DNA from: Gongronella butleri
Taxonomy: Eukaryota; Mucoromycota; Mucoromycetes; Mucorales; Cunninghamellaceae
Assembly: GCA_025201375.1 (NCBI GenBank)
Contig: JAIWZP010000054.1
Coordinates: forward strand, 124,001 to 188,000
DNA: 64,000 nt
Direction: 5' to 3'
Shown piece by piece: positions 1-13,460 of this stretch. The translations under genes and the position numbers were made by a program. The stretch's first letter is position 1. Every line of letters begins with the position of its first letter. The notes under the pieces were generated by a model, which did not search any database, was not told the DNA's origin, and worked only from the letters and a program-made list of their open reading frames with translations.

Positions 1-107
1 AACAACAGAAGAAGAAGAAGAAGAAAAAAGGAGCGCGGGTACTGGTGGTGATGGTGTTGCATGAGTTGTGGCATTGGCGTCGATGCAAGACTCATTTGTA
101 AGCGATT

Positions 108-3100
108 CTAGACGGTGATCCTGTCTAGCAATTGATACACCATTTCGGGATTGATGAATTGGTGTTGCTGCTGCTGCTGTGTGGCTCCCTGTGGCACATC
201 CGTGAGCGCGGCAAAGCCCAATTCGTCCAAATATGACTTTTGGCTTCGCCGATTACCGTGATGACTGATGATCGGCTCCGCGCACGCGTTCAGAAGTAAT
301 TGCTTTACAGCGTCAAGCACAGCTTGGCTCTGCGAGCTGACAATGACCTGGTTCATCTTGACCAGCAGCGCCTCGTAACTAGAAAAGGGAGGAGTGGGGG
401 TGTCAATGGCTGCTTTTTTGTATTTTCACCAATTTTTCCACATTTTTTCATTTTCTTTTGGTTGCGAGGGGGGCTTACATGAGTGAAAAGACCTCGGGGA
501 CGGCCACGGCAGCTTCTGACATGAACGAGTAGAGGAAGGTGCGTTCTGCGTCTGTTTCCGCGGAATTGAGGAGGAGAAGGAGCATGGAGACCATGAGGAG
601 TGCCGTGGTATTGTTTGGGATGTCCAAGGCATCGAACAGTCGGACATAGGCGTTGGAATGGTCGACGTCGACGTCATTGATACCGATGAGATCGAGCAAT
701 TCGCGTGACGAGGCATCCTGTGCGAAAAAGGGGAGCAACCCAATCAAATAACCAAGGAAGCGGGCATCGACGGTGTTGTTGGTCTGCTCCATCATGGTTG
801 TCAGGACCATGGACGCGGAATGGCCCGATGTCATGCTGGAAATGGTGGAGATCGTGACGGAACTTGTGATGGCGGCGGGATTCGCGTGTGCAATGGGTCG
901 TTGTGATACATTACGTGATGCTTTTGACGCGGGTGTGTAATTGCTGCGATGAGGTTGAGGCTGGCCGCCGCTGGGGCTGCCATTGGCTTGATGATGGGTT
1001 CCGGCAAGCGAAGGTCGTCGGTGGACGGCGGAAGCTGCGGGTGGAGGCGGGGCGGGCGTCGAATGCTTGGCGTCAATGGTCAGGAACGTGGTGAGCACGT
1101 CGCGCACGAGTGTGCGCGGCTCCGCAGATTTTGCGCCCTTGAGCAGCAGCGTCGTAAGCGCAAATGAGAAATGCGTGGTGAACGACACGCCGCAAATCCG
1201 GTCCAATTCCGCAGAAATAGTCTCAAACGGCCTGCGCGCTTCCAACAGCACCTTGACCATGGGCTGCTCGTCAAATAGGTGGTGCGCGTCCAATGCGCGG
1301 ATCACTGCATGCAAAAATCGAATTGCCTCGGAAAAGATGGCGGCATGGCCCATCTGGACCAATGAAATCGCCAACCAAAACATGGGCAGTAGGTATTGCG
1401 ACGACCTGGGCAAACTGTCAATCACATTGGTCAGGCACATCATAATGCTCGTGATCAGACTCGCGTCAGAATCGCTGAAAATCGCAAGCGCCCCGCGCAT
1501 CGCCACCAGGATCTGGTACATTAGGTCGTCATCCACTTCATCCTGCGCAAGGCACCCAAGCACCACAAACGAGCGTGGCTGGATTGCAGGATTGAATTGA
1601 AATGCCGTGCTTGTCACAAGACCCATCCATCGTGCCCGCCAAGCGTTCAGGGTGTCTATGATAAAAAAGAAAGAGGAGATGAATAAAAAAAGAAGCGGAG
1701 ACGCGTCTTTTTCGCGCGTATCGCGTTTATTTTTTCGACGCGCTTTTACGCGCGAATTGCGTCTTTTTGCCTTTTTCATGCCGCGCATTTTCTTCCCGTT
1801 AATCGCGCCATTTTTTTTTTGTTTTCGCTCTTTGTGTTCCTTTTTTATACACTTCCTTTTGACGCATGACGCGTCGTTTTCTTCTTTTGGGGGACTTACG
1901 GACGTCCGGGGCGGAAATGACTTGCACCTCGAGCAGGACACGCGTGACGACCTCCAGGGACGTCAGGTTGACGGTGTCCCACGACATGGCGGTGGTGGAC
2001 TCTTTTGCGTACGCATTAGACTTTGTTTTGAGCAGACCAAAGTGGTGCCGGATCTCGCCGTCGCAAATGTTGTTAAAAATGAACAGCAGTCGCTTGCGGT
2101 TGTCCTCGGGCAGCGACCGGTCGCTGCAAAGATTGTGTAGTACGTTGGCCACGAGCTCGTGCACCGTCGTGCAGATCAATGGCGTGCCTGTCGCCACCAA
2201 CAGCGTCATCACATGGCACATTTCCGCCATGTTGTTAATATGTCGATCGTTTTGTGCCACTGTGAACGACAGCACAAGTGCAAACCGCAGCAGAATCGCC
2301 ACTTCGGCCCACACGTGGCTGTCCGGCAACTTTGTCGTGGGGCGGATTGACGACCGCTGGATGGCCTGTCAAAAAAAAAAAAAAAAAAAAAAAAAAATAG
2401 GATTGAGCCTCGTTTTCATCACTTCCATCGCGATTTTTACCCGCCGCAGGCGATTGATGATCTTGGCGCGGATGGGGATGTTGCCCATGGTCACAAGCGT
2501 CTCGCCCAGTGTCTCTGCTTCAAGAGATCCAACGCCATTTTCTACCGACACCTTGGTAAACACATCAAGGACAGGGTTGATCAGCTCATCCACGCGGGCA
2601 ATCGTGCCCCAAACACGCGTCTGCACGTGTTTGTACTCCTGTGATGAATGAAACACGTGAATGGGCGTGTCTCAAGAATGAATTGACGCGTCGCTGCATT
2701 TCTTTTTTGTGTTTTGCATTTTTTTCTTACCTTTGACGAGTCCAATGTAATGTCGATCAGCAAGCGCAGGATGCTGAGGATCTTGCCAAGGCCGCGCTCA
2801 CGATCGGCACTGCGCGTGTAGAGTCCGAGGTTCTTTAGCCATGGCGACAGATAGTCGAGGCACAAAAGGCGTGTTTTAAGATTAGAGCGGCGGAACCCGT
2901 CGACACACTCCTGGATGAATTCAAACGTCAAATGCGGCTCCGTCTTGGCCACGCTCTTGCTAATAGACACGATGAAATCCGTGTTGTTCTCGGGGATGCA
3001 CAGGCCTAAATAGATAAAAAAAAAAATGAGAAAATCGGCGACCTCGTGCTTTCAAAAAGCCATTTCTTACCGTTGGCCTGCAGAAGCTTGCTTGACATAT

Positions 3101-3719
3101 CAAAGCGGAAGTATGTGCTCAATGAATCAAGCAGGTTGTACGAGGCAAGACGCAAATGTGGATCATCATCGCCTAAATTCATCAGGGCCATGTTCAAGAG
3201 ACGCCCGGGCACATCATTGGGCCGGATCACACGGTCGAATGGCGTGTCAGACACAGATGTCTCGTACCGCTTCTTGTTTTGCTTGAAGAGCTGATCCCGG
3301 AAAAAGAAAAATAAAAAGAATGAGATGGCGCAAATCTACTTTTTTTATCAGCCCTCCTTATTCCTGTCAGTGTCCTTAAGCTCTACACGGCTTGTTTTGG
3401 TCCCATCAATCCCTATTGAGTCGTTCCGAGTCCTCCTTGGCCCATTTCGGCCTTTTTTTTTTTTTTTTTTGCCCCAATTTGCGCATTTCAGGTCATTTCT
3501 GGCGCATGTTGTCCCTTTTTTTCATTTTACCTCGACGAACGCGTCGCGCTTTGGCGTAGAAAAGGCAGTCAAGGAGCGACCACCATCGTGTTTGACCACG
3601 AGTTCGCCGCCACCTGGATTGGATGCCGACGGAAGCGAGTACACCTCAGCAATATCCGAGAGGTGGAAGACATCATTGAGCTTGGTGTTGAGACTGAAAA
3701 AGATCTCTTGCTCGCGCAG

Positions 3720-3815
<96 letters not shown>

Positions 3816-6800
3816 AACAAAAAGAGCCATTGAGATCCAAAAGACGCGTTTCATTTCGCCGTCACATGGCCCTTTTTTTTCGAATCGTCTTACCGTGATG
3901 ACCTGCAGGTGCTCCTCACCAACCTTGACCATGACAGGGATGCGCATATTCATTGTTAGAATCTTGGACACGGGCTGGAATGCTGTGCACAGCTCCTTTT
4001 CCAAGTCCACTATGAACAACAACGAAAAAAATCAGTAAATTTGCCTGCAGAGCAAGAAATTTATGCCTTACTTGTTGCCTTTGGAAGCTGGAGCTCGCTC
4101 GGTGCAATGAATTCGTGCATGTGCGCGGATGAAATGGCGAATTGGGTCTTTTTGAGCAAACGGTTGGTGATTTTGAGCGGGATTTTGCGAATGTAGCGCT
4201 GCAGATGGCTGTTTGGATTAAAGATGTACAGATGGACCAGGTATTCCTTGAGCTCCTGGAAGATGAGCTGGAAAAACGTGATGATCCAGTGTACAGGGAT
4301 CTCGTTTTGCGGGTTCATGCGCGTCGTGTCAAATACGAGCTCAAATGGCTTGTTCAAGGCAGGCTCAATCACCTGTGTGGGGGGGGGAAAGTGAGCAGAT
4401 GCGCGCGACAAACCTGTCTATATTTTTTTTTCTTTTTTACCTTTAGCATGTGATAGACGAACAATTCGAAATCGACGTCTTGTGTAGTAATTTTTGCGGC
4501 AATAAGATAAAAGACAGGATAGGACTGGCGCGATGTGCCTGCTTGGTAAAAGGCATTGAGGGCACGGATGGCGGCGGTGTCGCGATGGCGGTGGCGTGCC
4601 ATGAATTCGCTGTAATCGTGGCTGTTTTTCACAACGGCATTGGTCGTGACGTAGCTGCTGTCCTCTGCAGTCAAGGCGGCCGGCTGACCAAGCTCGCCAA
4701 GAAGCTTGTTCAACTTGTCAAGGGTCTGTTTCCACGGGATTGCATTGGGCACATAGCGCAGCGCATTCGCATCGGCGGCCATAGGCGACGTCGACAATGC
4801 GGGCGACGACGAGGATGGAATGACCACGTTGGTATTGCCAGTTAATGTTGTTGTGGCAAATGGAGTTGGTGATGGCGACGATGGCGTCGATGACGACGAC
4901 GCCGACGATGCGGTGGGCACTTTTGTCATTTTAATCGAGCTCAATGGCCCCGCCGATGTGGGTGTTTGTTGTTGCTGGTTGCCGTTAAGGTTCCGTGTGC
5001 GTCTGCGCGACAAATCGCGTGTGATCCGGTCCAAATTCTCGTACAAAATCACGTGGAGCATCTCAAATGTGCGAATATTCATCACATGCATCCTGTCAAT
5101 GGCCATACCAGGTGTCCCTAGGGCTGCGCCACCTACTGTGCCGCTCTTGCTGGTCAAAGACGACGTGGATGGCGACGGTGTGATGACATCAGGCGAATTT
5201 CGGCTGGCTGCTGCCGACGGCGACGCCGAAATTTCGCGTAAAAAGGTGGTGACCTTGTAAATGTTCTCTGTCAAAAAGTCATTGAGAGACACGAGATGCG
5301 CGTCCTTTGAGCCAAAGAGCACGTTGCTCGACAGATTCTGGATCACGCGATTGGCCTGCAAAATCACCTTGCGCGCATTGCGATTCTTGGGAATCGCATC
5401 ATTCGAGAACCCAAACTTGTCCGGCGTCAGCGTCGCCACACAAAACAGGCGCAAAAACACAAACCCGCCCACCGCCGTGTACTTTGATTCGGGGAACTTG
5501 ACACGCACAGCTTCAGAAAGCACACAAAGGTGCTCGCGGAATGCACTATTAAACAATAGAGATGAAAAAGACGGAATGAGATCAATTGGCTGTTTTTTTC
5601 GTGTGCTTTGTTTTTTTCAGCGATTCGTACGCTGGGGCGCGTGACGCGGACGAGCAGATGGCCTTTAGTAGCAAATCGGCAACAGCAAGCACGTTTCGAC
5701 GATTTGCACCGAGTGATTCCTCGGATGTCAGCTTTTGCGGGCTCAATTCCCACGTAAGGCGCTCCTCGGGCAAGGCATTGACGGCGACCAAGGCTGGGTA
5801 CAGCGTGTCGCGCACATAGTCGGTGCACATCATCATGGCCGTGCTGGACAGCAGCTGCGTTGCCATGGACGTCTTACGAAACAGCTCACCCTCAACGTCT
5901 AAGTGCCATGACAACACAAAAAATGAGATCTTCCCCACCAAAAAAAAAAAAAAGATAATCTTCGAAATAGGAGATTTCGCGTACCTGTTGCCTTGACTTC
6001 CTTGGTGATGACGTGAGTGAGCAGCTCTTTCATCAAATTTTTGGCATTGAAGCATTGGACAAGGACACGTGCAATGCGCTCAACATCAGAACCCGTGCAC
6101 ACTTGACACAGAGACAGCGTGATGTCCATATCTGATTCAAAGAGGAGCTAAATCAAAAAAAAGGGGTGAACACGCGATTTTTTGTTTTTTTTTTTTTTTC
6201 GTTATTCCTACGTCGACGAGCTTTTCGTAGCGACTCATCTTGACATTTTCATCAAGCGAGTCAAATTCGGTGCCCTGGCACAAAATGTTGGTGAGCACCT
6301 GCATGAATGCGGTGCGGATCAAAGGGTCTTCATGGTACGCGCCGAGCGAAAGTGTGTGTTTGAGCCCAATGTCCACGTTGGCGCTGAGCAAATTGGACAT
6401 GACCAAGATGGCATTCTCTTTGAGCATCAGCATATCGTGATGCGGCTCCACCATCTGCTGCAAATTAAACAAAAAAATGAATAGGGCAGCAGAAACGCGT
6501 CATTTTTTTTGCGCCACAATCGCGTCGTTCACGCGCCACAACCGTGTCACCATTCTTTTTGCGTGCTTCACTTACATAATCCATGGTGGGATCTTGCGCA
6601 GACTTGGTCACATTGCGTGGCACTGGGCGCTAAACAAGAAAATCGAGCAAAAATTGAGCTTACGAAACGCCCACTGTCGCTTTTTGAACGATTCTTACCT
6701 CATCTTGATGGCACCGGTTGAGCACCTTTGTGACAAAATAAAAATACTTTGTGTACAGGCGTGATTTCAGCATTTTTGAGTCTTCGTCCTTTGTTGTGGC

Positions 6801-9800
6801 GCCGATTTGCAGCGGCAGCTGGTGCGACACGGCGACCATGGTCTTGATGCACAAGTGGTCCAAATCCCGGTAAATCTTGTCTTCGGGGGACGGCAATTGC
6901 TTGGAAAGGATGGCTGTGGGCGACGTGCTATTCGTCGTTGTCTAAAAAAAAAAAAAAAATGAGGAGTGACATAAGCAAATGCCTTCTTTTGATTCCAATT
7001 CCATATTCATCCCAGGTGACTTACGGGCTTGAAGAAGCTTGTCCATTGCATCATTGTCTCTAGCAGGCGATTGCGCAGCTGATTCTCATTGCCGATGATG
7101 ATTTGGTCCTTTTTGATGACCATTGCCTCGACAAGATAGCAAAAGTTGATTTGCATGCGTGTTGTCTCGTAGCTTGGCGTGAGGCCGCCAATGTACGTGT
7201 TAAAGTGCGAGACGAGGCCGCCAAAATCTATATTGATTAAGAAATGGGGATTTCCGGGGGCGAGGCGATCGAGGATGAGGCGCAGGATGGCCATGGATTG
7301 TTCGACGAGGAGCGAGCGTGAGGGGCTGCAGACTGGTTCGCCGTTTGCGGTGAAATTGCGCGAGACGAGGGCCTCGAGATGGCGTGAAAAGACAGCATAG
7401 AGTGGCGGTGCAAGATCATGGCCAAGGGCGTCCTTTGCGGCCTCGCGGATGATAACATTGTCGACGGTGAGCAGCTGCAGCATGTCGTGGATGTACTTTT
7501 CAATCATATTTAACGGCTCGCTCTTGGCGGATGGCTGTGACGAGGACGTGCTGATAGAATTGGACGACATGATCTGGCTTTCCTCGGAGGTCATGGGCTT
7601 GAGGCACGCGCCACCCAGTGATGCGAGAAACCCCGTATAATTCTGCCACAGCGTCTGCTTGTCGTCGTCCACCTCCAGACGACTCACCGGCACGGGCATC
7701 GTAGATTTCGTCGCATTGCTTGTCCCCGCGCGCACACGTTCATGGCGACCCATCACCGCACGACGCGGTCCGTGGTCGTCCTCGGGAATATCGTCTCCAA
7801 ATCGGTAGATGACCTGCGTGAGCTGCTGCCATCGGCCCCATGCTTCTTCCCAAGCAGCCATAATGCCTGGTGTCGGGTTCTCCAGCATACGCAGGTATTT
7901 GTGAATGTGTTTCTGCTGTACCTTGCGCCCAATCATCAGAGACGAGTTGCGCACGTCCACCATGTCCCGGTAAACGGGCAAATTCGCACGCAAAGTCAGC
8001 ATTTGCGATGGGTGCGGTTCTTCTTCCTCAATGACCGCCGTCTCACGACACAAAAGCTTCAAACATTGCAGCGCGGACCCACACACACCCGGCGTGCTCG
8101 AGCACAGCGCAATCAGGCATGCATACTCTACCGCCACGGATGCTCTATACCGCTCTTTGACATCAAATGCCAGCGATGCGTCCTCCTATCATAATAAAAA
8201 ATTGAATTGAAATTAAAAACAGCGTTTTCAATGATGCGCGTTGCCGCGGATGGGTCGACTTTTACCGGATACTTTGTTAAAAAGACGTTGCGAGCCTCAA
8301 AGAGCGAAGACAGAATTACAAATTGGTCATTGACCGTGTCCTCAGCCTGCTTTGGATCCAATGCCTGGCGTGCCAACGTCACAACGGCACGCGACGAGAT
8401 TTTCCAAAAGCTCACCGGCAATGCCGCATCGGGGCTCCAAGTGGACGCGCTGTCCAGCTGATGGAGGCGGATCAAACAATCAGACGCGGCCTGTTGCATG
8501 TATGTCGAGCGATGTTGGCAAAGTGCAGCCATATTCACAAGCACTGTGGCAATCACCTCCACGCCGTCCTCCTCTTGGCTCTACAAACAAAAAAAAAAAA
8601 AAAAAAAAAGATCCGTCAACCAATTGGCAAAAAAAAAAAAAAATAGAAAAAAAAAGCGACATTTTACCGTCATGATCACGGGCGGCGACAATTTAAAGAG
8701 CTCAAGAAGATCCAACAGGACCTGTGCAGGCTCATAGCTCTTAATTGGAGCAGACATGCTGCGGTAACGCGCGCCGGAGGAAGACGAGCCGTCCAAAAGA
8801 TAGCGCGTCTGCATTTCAACCATGGTGGTGTCAATGAACAGCTTGCACAGGTAGAGAGTGACATGTGGATAGACGACGGACAGGTCCGGGTGCCAAGGCA
8901 GCGACGTGGATTCCTTGGCGAGCGTCAGGCACGTCTTAACGAGAGCGTGCTTGATAGATGTGGGCGTCATGTCGTCGAGCAGCGTATTGATATAGTGTCG
9001 CACGCCATCCGTGGAATTGAGCCGCAAACGGATCAGCAGGTACTCCATTAGGAATCGCTGCTGGTCCGGGATCAGCGTGTCCGTGGCCGTCAGCTGCGCA
9101 AGCGTCCAAATCTTCTCATGCAGCTCATTTTCAATGTCCGTCGCAATGTGTCTCAGCACAGACTCGTCCGTGGGCGGAACACACGCCGCAGCTTTGCATA
9201 GGTCGACATAGCAGAGCACCGCCGCTTCGGCTGTACGCGGGCTCGTGAGCGATTGGCGCAGCATGCTGAGAAAATTAGCCTAAAAAAAGAAAAGAAAAAA
9301 AGCGACATGTCAGCGAGAAATGTAAAGAAACAAGGTTCCTCATCATACGCGTCGGTTTTTGGAGGAGGGTTCGTCAAAAAAGGCAGCTTGCAATAGCAGA
9401 TCGGGTGCGAGAATGAGAAGCACCGTCTGCAATGGCCAGAAACTCGCTTTTTTGCGCAGAGTGTCTGCGGACGAGCTGCACAAATCAAATAGAATCTCAG
9501 AGCCAGAAAGAACGCGTGTCTCGCTGGTGCAGATGCTGTTGAATTCCGCTGGATACGTGTCAATCCAGCGCCAGATCGCCTTGTGCAGGTATAGCGCGAA
9601 TTGCACCTTGCCCTCCGATTTCATATGTAAAAACCCAGGCCCGATCTCTACAAGGATAAATGAATTGATTTGATGCTGGATTTTTCCCCATCTTTATATT
9701 TTCTTTTACCTGACAAGATGGTCTGCAGCTTTTGCTTGTCGAGATGTACAAATTCGAGGAGCCGCAATTCTGGGGGCGATTTTGCGTCGACATTATCCAT

Positions 9801-10782
9801 GGGAGTGCTCATGGACTGGACGACGGCCTTGATTCTGGAGTAGTAGAGCGACCAATGCGACGCGCTGACCAGGTGCAGGATCCGGCCGGCAATCTGGTAC
9901 AATTCGACAATGACCTCGGGCGTTCGCATCGCCTTCCAGGACATGGGGCTATTTGGCGAATCCAGCGCGCGCTCAGTCATGCCGTTGCCACCGCTAGACG
10001 CGTCGTTGGCTTCGTCTAGCGTGTGCATGTTGCTGAGGAATGGCTGTAGTAGTGTCAACAAGTATTGCATGAGCGCATCGTCGAGATACGCGCGTGGCAA
10101 CGACTCGACGTGTCTTTGTTGCTGTTGTTGCTGCTGCGCAGTCGCCTGCTGGCTCTTGGCGTGGTGCTGTAGACAGGCGGCCATGAGACGCAGCGTGAAC
10201 AATTGTGATTCGAGCACTTCAAGAGGCAAAAAGGTGGACGATGGCTTGTAAAATGCGCTCTGTTTCGTGATCAAGAAAAAAAAAAAAGACCCGTGAGTGA
10301 CTGATCTGCAAGAATTACACAAGCGCCCTGACCACCCCCATTCTTTTCCATAAAAGCTTGATCCCTTACGTTTGAAGCATTTTTGAGCACGTTGCCTAGC
10401 GAGTGCATCACCACGGACAATTTGTACTTTGCAATTTCAATGATGGCCGCCACTAAAAAGTATGAGTTGACACGGGAGAGCGTGTCGTGAGCATGATGAT
10501 CAATAAAATTGGCTTTGTATTGCGTTACCGGTCTGCTGTACGACGGGATCTCGTTCTAGAACGTCCAGCGTTTGCACAGTGCCATTGACTGAGTTGAAAG
10601 GAAGCTACGCAGACCGATGGTGGCAAAAAAGAAAATAAAGTAAGAAGAAAAATAATTTGGAGGGCCCGGGAGCCACCTTTTCCTCGTTTGAAGCGTACCT
10701 TGTAGGCCAGCCTGCTGATCAAGGCCTTGATGAGCTTGCTGTCTGGAGTCATTGGAAGACGTTCGTGTGAGCTCAGACTCAT
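108..10782 (-). CDS. NF1: Neurofibromin-type Ras GTPase-activating protein (NF1/IRA family), about 23 exons
   Basis: Negative regulator of Ras that speeds GTP hydrolysis on Ras at membranes. Splicing by eye gives about 2,830 residues, close to human neurofibromin. The start is the ATG at 10,782 (MSLSSHERL). Exon 3 matches the N-terminal KYK...LKN helix of neurofibromin. The catalytic GAP domain lies in exons 12-14 (about 6,150-4,900). The arginine finger is the R of ELFRKTS near 5,870, and an FLR motif sits near 5,450. A Ser/Thr/Pro-rich linker follows, then the Sec14/CRAL-TRIO-like lipid-binding module (DYSEFM to YHMLK, then exon 15) and its PH-like part. The C-terminal HEAT repeats carry strongly conserved stretches such as NDVPGRLLNMALMNLG near 3,200. 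The last exon has a short polyQ tract, and the stop is at 108. Splice frames agree across all exons except that the donor near 2,421 (GTGATG) and a few junctions are less certain. The normal NPA after FLR is missing. Confidence 0.93.
3722..3813. repeat. Poly(A) tract of about 90 nt inside a neurofibromin intron
   Basis: An uninterrupted A run (poly-T on the transcribed strand, just upstream of the intron acceptor at 3,720). It makes up nearly half of the intron between exons 16 and 17. Similar but shorter homopolymers sit in many introns of the window, usually next to the acceptor where they act as the pyrimidine tract. The length may be affected by sequencing or assembly slippage. Confidence 0.9.
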
Positions 10783-10899
10783 TCAGGTAGTGGGGATAAA
10801 CAAAAAGCAAAAGGAGAGTGATAGTAGCAGTCTAAAAATAAAAAAAGAGAGGCAGGGCGAAAAGGAACGAAATAAAAAGAAAAGAGGGCTGTGAAAAAA

Positions 10900-10932
<33 letters not shown>

Positions 10933-12179
10933 AGGGAAATGGGCGAGAAAAAGGGGTTGTTCTTTGTCGCGATTAGCGTTTCAATCGGCGCCAGTGCCAC
11001 AAAAAAGAAAAAGGTCAAGGTGCAACCATATTTGAAGCTTATTTTCGCTAAAAAGAACCTTCATTGTTTCTCCTGTTCATTTCCTCACTAATTTTTTTGC
11101 TGCGCGCTGCACGACAGGACCCACCGTCCACTTTTTTTTTTTTTTAACTGCCTCTGGCCGTCATTGCCACTAAAAAGTAAAATAAAAAAAATAAAAAAAA
11201 TGGGCTTAGGCAGACGCGTCGGCCTTTTGCACGACCTCGCGCGCGCGTGCCAAATTGGAATCGTCCATGGGACTTCCATGCATGCAATTACAGTACTCTC
11301 CAAGGATTTTCCTTTTTGGAGAAGCGGGGTTCGGCGCCGATGCTCCGCCAAAGATCGAGGCCAGGCCACGGACCACCTCATATTGCTTTCTTTATTTAGT
11401 TTTTTTTTGCTGCTAAGCGTTGCCATGGCCGCGACCATTGATGCCTGGCGATGCGACCGTTGAGCAATGGCTGCCGTGATGCGTGTACTGGCTTTGGCCA
11501 GTCAAATTGCTCAAACAGTCGATCTGTGAGAAAAAAAAAGTCGACCTTTCCCGACCAACTTGCACACGTTAAAGAAATGCAGGTGTGTGCTCTCAAGGAC
11601 TTACCAAAGAAGCCGGGGCTCGGATCTCACAAGATGGTTACTCGAGGCACTATTAATGTGATATCATAGAGTGCATTGCAAAAAAAAAAAAAAACTAGGG
11701 TCTACGTACGTACGCAGAGGCATTTCACAGAATTGAGGACTCTGCGGCGCACGGACAATGACTTTCTTGATTGGACAAACGGCGATCCACACGTATTACT
11801 GTAGGTATCATACATTAAGTCGCGCTGCATGCGTGAAAATGCGTAAAGAAATTACCACCCAACAGACAGCGCATTTTCATTTTTTGAAGGAACAATCCAT
11901 GGACTACTGTATCAATTTAAGCACATAATTATACTAGCTCGACTCTTCTGCCTGCCTGGCCATATTCACACATTTGAGCTTCCGCAAGCGTGAAAAAAAT
12001 CAGACAGCATCTCAGCAAGCACCGGAGAAAATGCAGAAAAGCACCATTCTCATACTTTTTTTTGAATTTTCGCTCACAAATACAGTACGTAAAGCCTTTG
12101 ATCTGTCCATGTTTCAATCTCAGTGACAGAAACTGACGCGTGCTTCTGTATCATTTCAATGCAAAAAAACATCGAGCTA

Positions 12180-12510
12180 ACCTGCACAAAAACGTACAGT
12201 ACACGTTTACTTTTTAAAAACCAAAGAGCTCGTTTTTTGGATTTTGTTAGCCTGCTGTGCCTCCAGAAAATTTTTTTACAGGCTACTTGCCCGCAAATGA
12301 AAAATGCGTCAAGGCGCGAACAACAGCCCAATGCGCGCGATGGGTCCGCTCGATTTTTTTTGAGTCTGTAAATTCCAAAAACATTCCATTTGCTCTATTT
12401 TGCATTCACCTGGCCATCTGCATGGTCGGCCCCGCTCAAAAATAGCTGCATCGAATCCAATGCAAAATTTGCAACAAAAAAGCTTAAACCCCCAAATTTA
12501 CAGAAGCAGG
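12180..12510 (+). repeat. Dispersed repeat family B, copy 1 (partial)
   Basis: Aligns by eye with 12,900-13,460 and 61,150-61,850. Shared landmarks are GGTCCGCYCGATTTTT, TTTTGCATTCAYCTG, CCCCGCTCAAAAA and AAGCTTAAACCCCCAAAT. This copy stops at about 12,500, where the other two continue into CGCTACGACCACTTTTGAAA. No coding capacity is seen. It is diverged, so probably old. Confidence 0.75.
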
Positions 12511-12899
12511 CGGCCAAAGACGAGGTGACGATGACTGGACTTGTTAAAGAGTTGGACAATGCTGCTGCCTGCTGGTGACCAAGCAAGACATGAATGCGGA
12601 TGCGCGTGAAGATCGGGCGAGGCGGGAGCCGAGCCAATTCACGCGTTGCTACGCGGCGCGTGTTTTGAAACGAGCGCGTATTAAAAGGTCGCGTGCGGGC
12701 CAAGCACCACAACAAGCAAGAAGGTGGATGCGGACGTGCTGCGACAACAACGAGCAAGGGACGCGTGCGAGGGACATGCGCGAGCGGCGAGGACCAAGGC
12801 AACGAAGCGGCGCAAAAATGAAAAAATAAATGTGGGCAAGCTAGTTGTCAGGCTGGATGCTGCCTGGTGGAACCTGACAGTAGTAGTAGTGAAACAACC

Positions 12900-13460
12900 T
12901 GCGTCGCAGCGTAAATCTTACGGTACTGTAGCCCAGTGTTCAAGACGGACCCGCCCGATTTTTGGGACTCGAAAATGCCAAAAATTATGTATTATTTGTA
13001 CTACGTATTTTGCATTCATCTGAACATCTGCGTGGCCGACCCCACTCCTCAAAAATACAGTAGCCGCATCGAATTCAGCGCGAAATTTACAACAGAAAAA
13101 TAAGCGCTACGACCACTTTTGAAAAATTCAGGGGCCACTCAGGGGTCACACATTTCAATCTCAGAACACACCAAATTTGGAAAAATTCAAACTCCGAGTG
13201 ATCAATGCATTCCAAACAGGTAATTCCGACGATTTGCTATTAGCAGACAAAATGGCACGTCGCCCCAACTTAAGAAAAATACCGAAAGACGACTGACGCA
13301 TGAACGGCGATCGACTTGAGAAAACTGCCTACTTTGGGCAAGATATTTTTGCAAAAGTTGAGGTTTGACACTTCCAAATTAAGGTGGTGTATTGCATGGA
13401 AATTTTAATCTTTTTTTATTTTTTCATTTTTTTTATTTTGCAATTTTTGTGCGCTGACTA
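12900..13460 (+). repeat. Dispersed repeat family B, copy 2
   Basis: Shares a long colinear block with 61,320-61,850: the GGTCAC-containing stretch, then CTCCGAGTGATCAATGCAT, CAATTTGCTATT-type sequence, GAACGGCGATCGACT, and an AAATTAAGGTGGTG...TTGCATGGAA end followed by a T/A-rich tail. At 13,053-13,059 it carries a TACAGTA where copy 1 has a plain TA. Confidence 0.8.
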
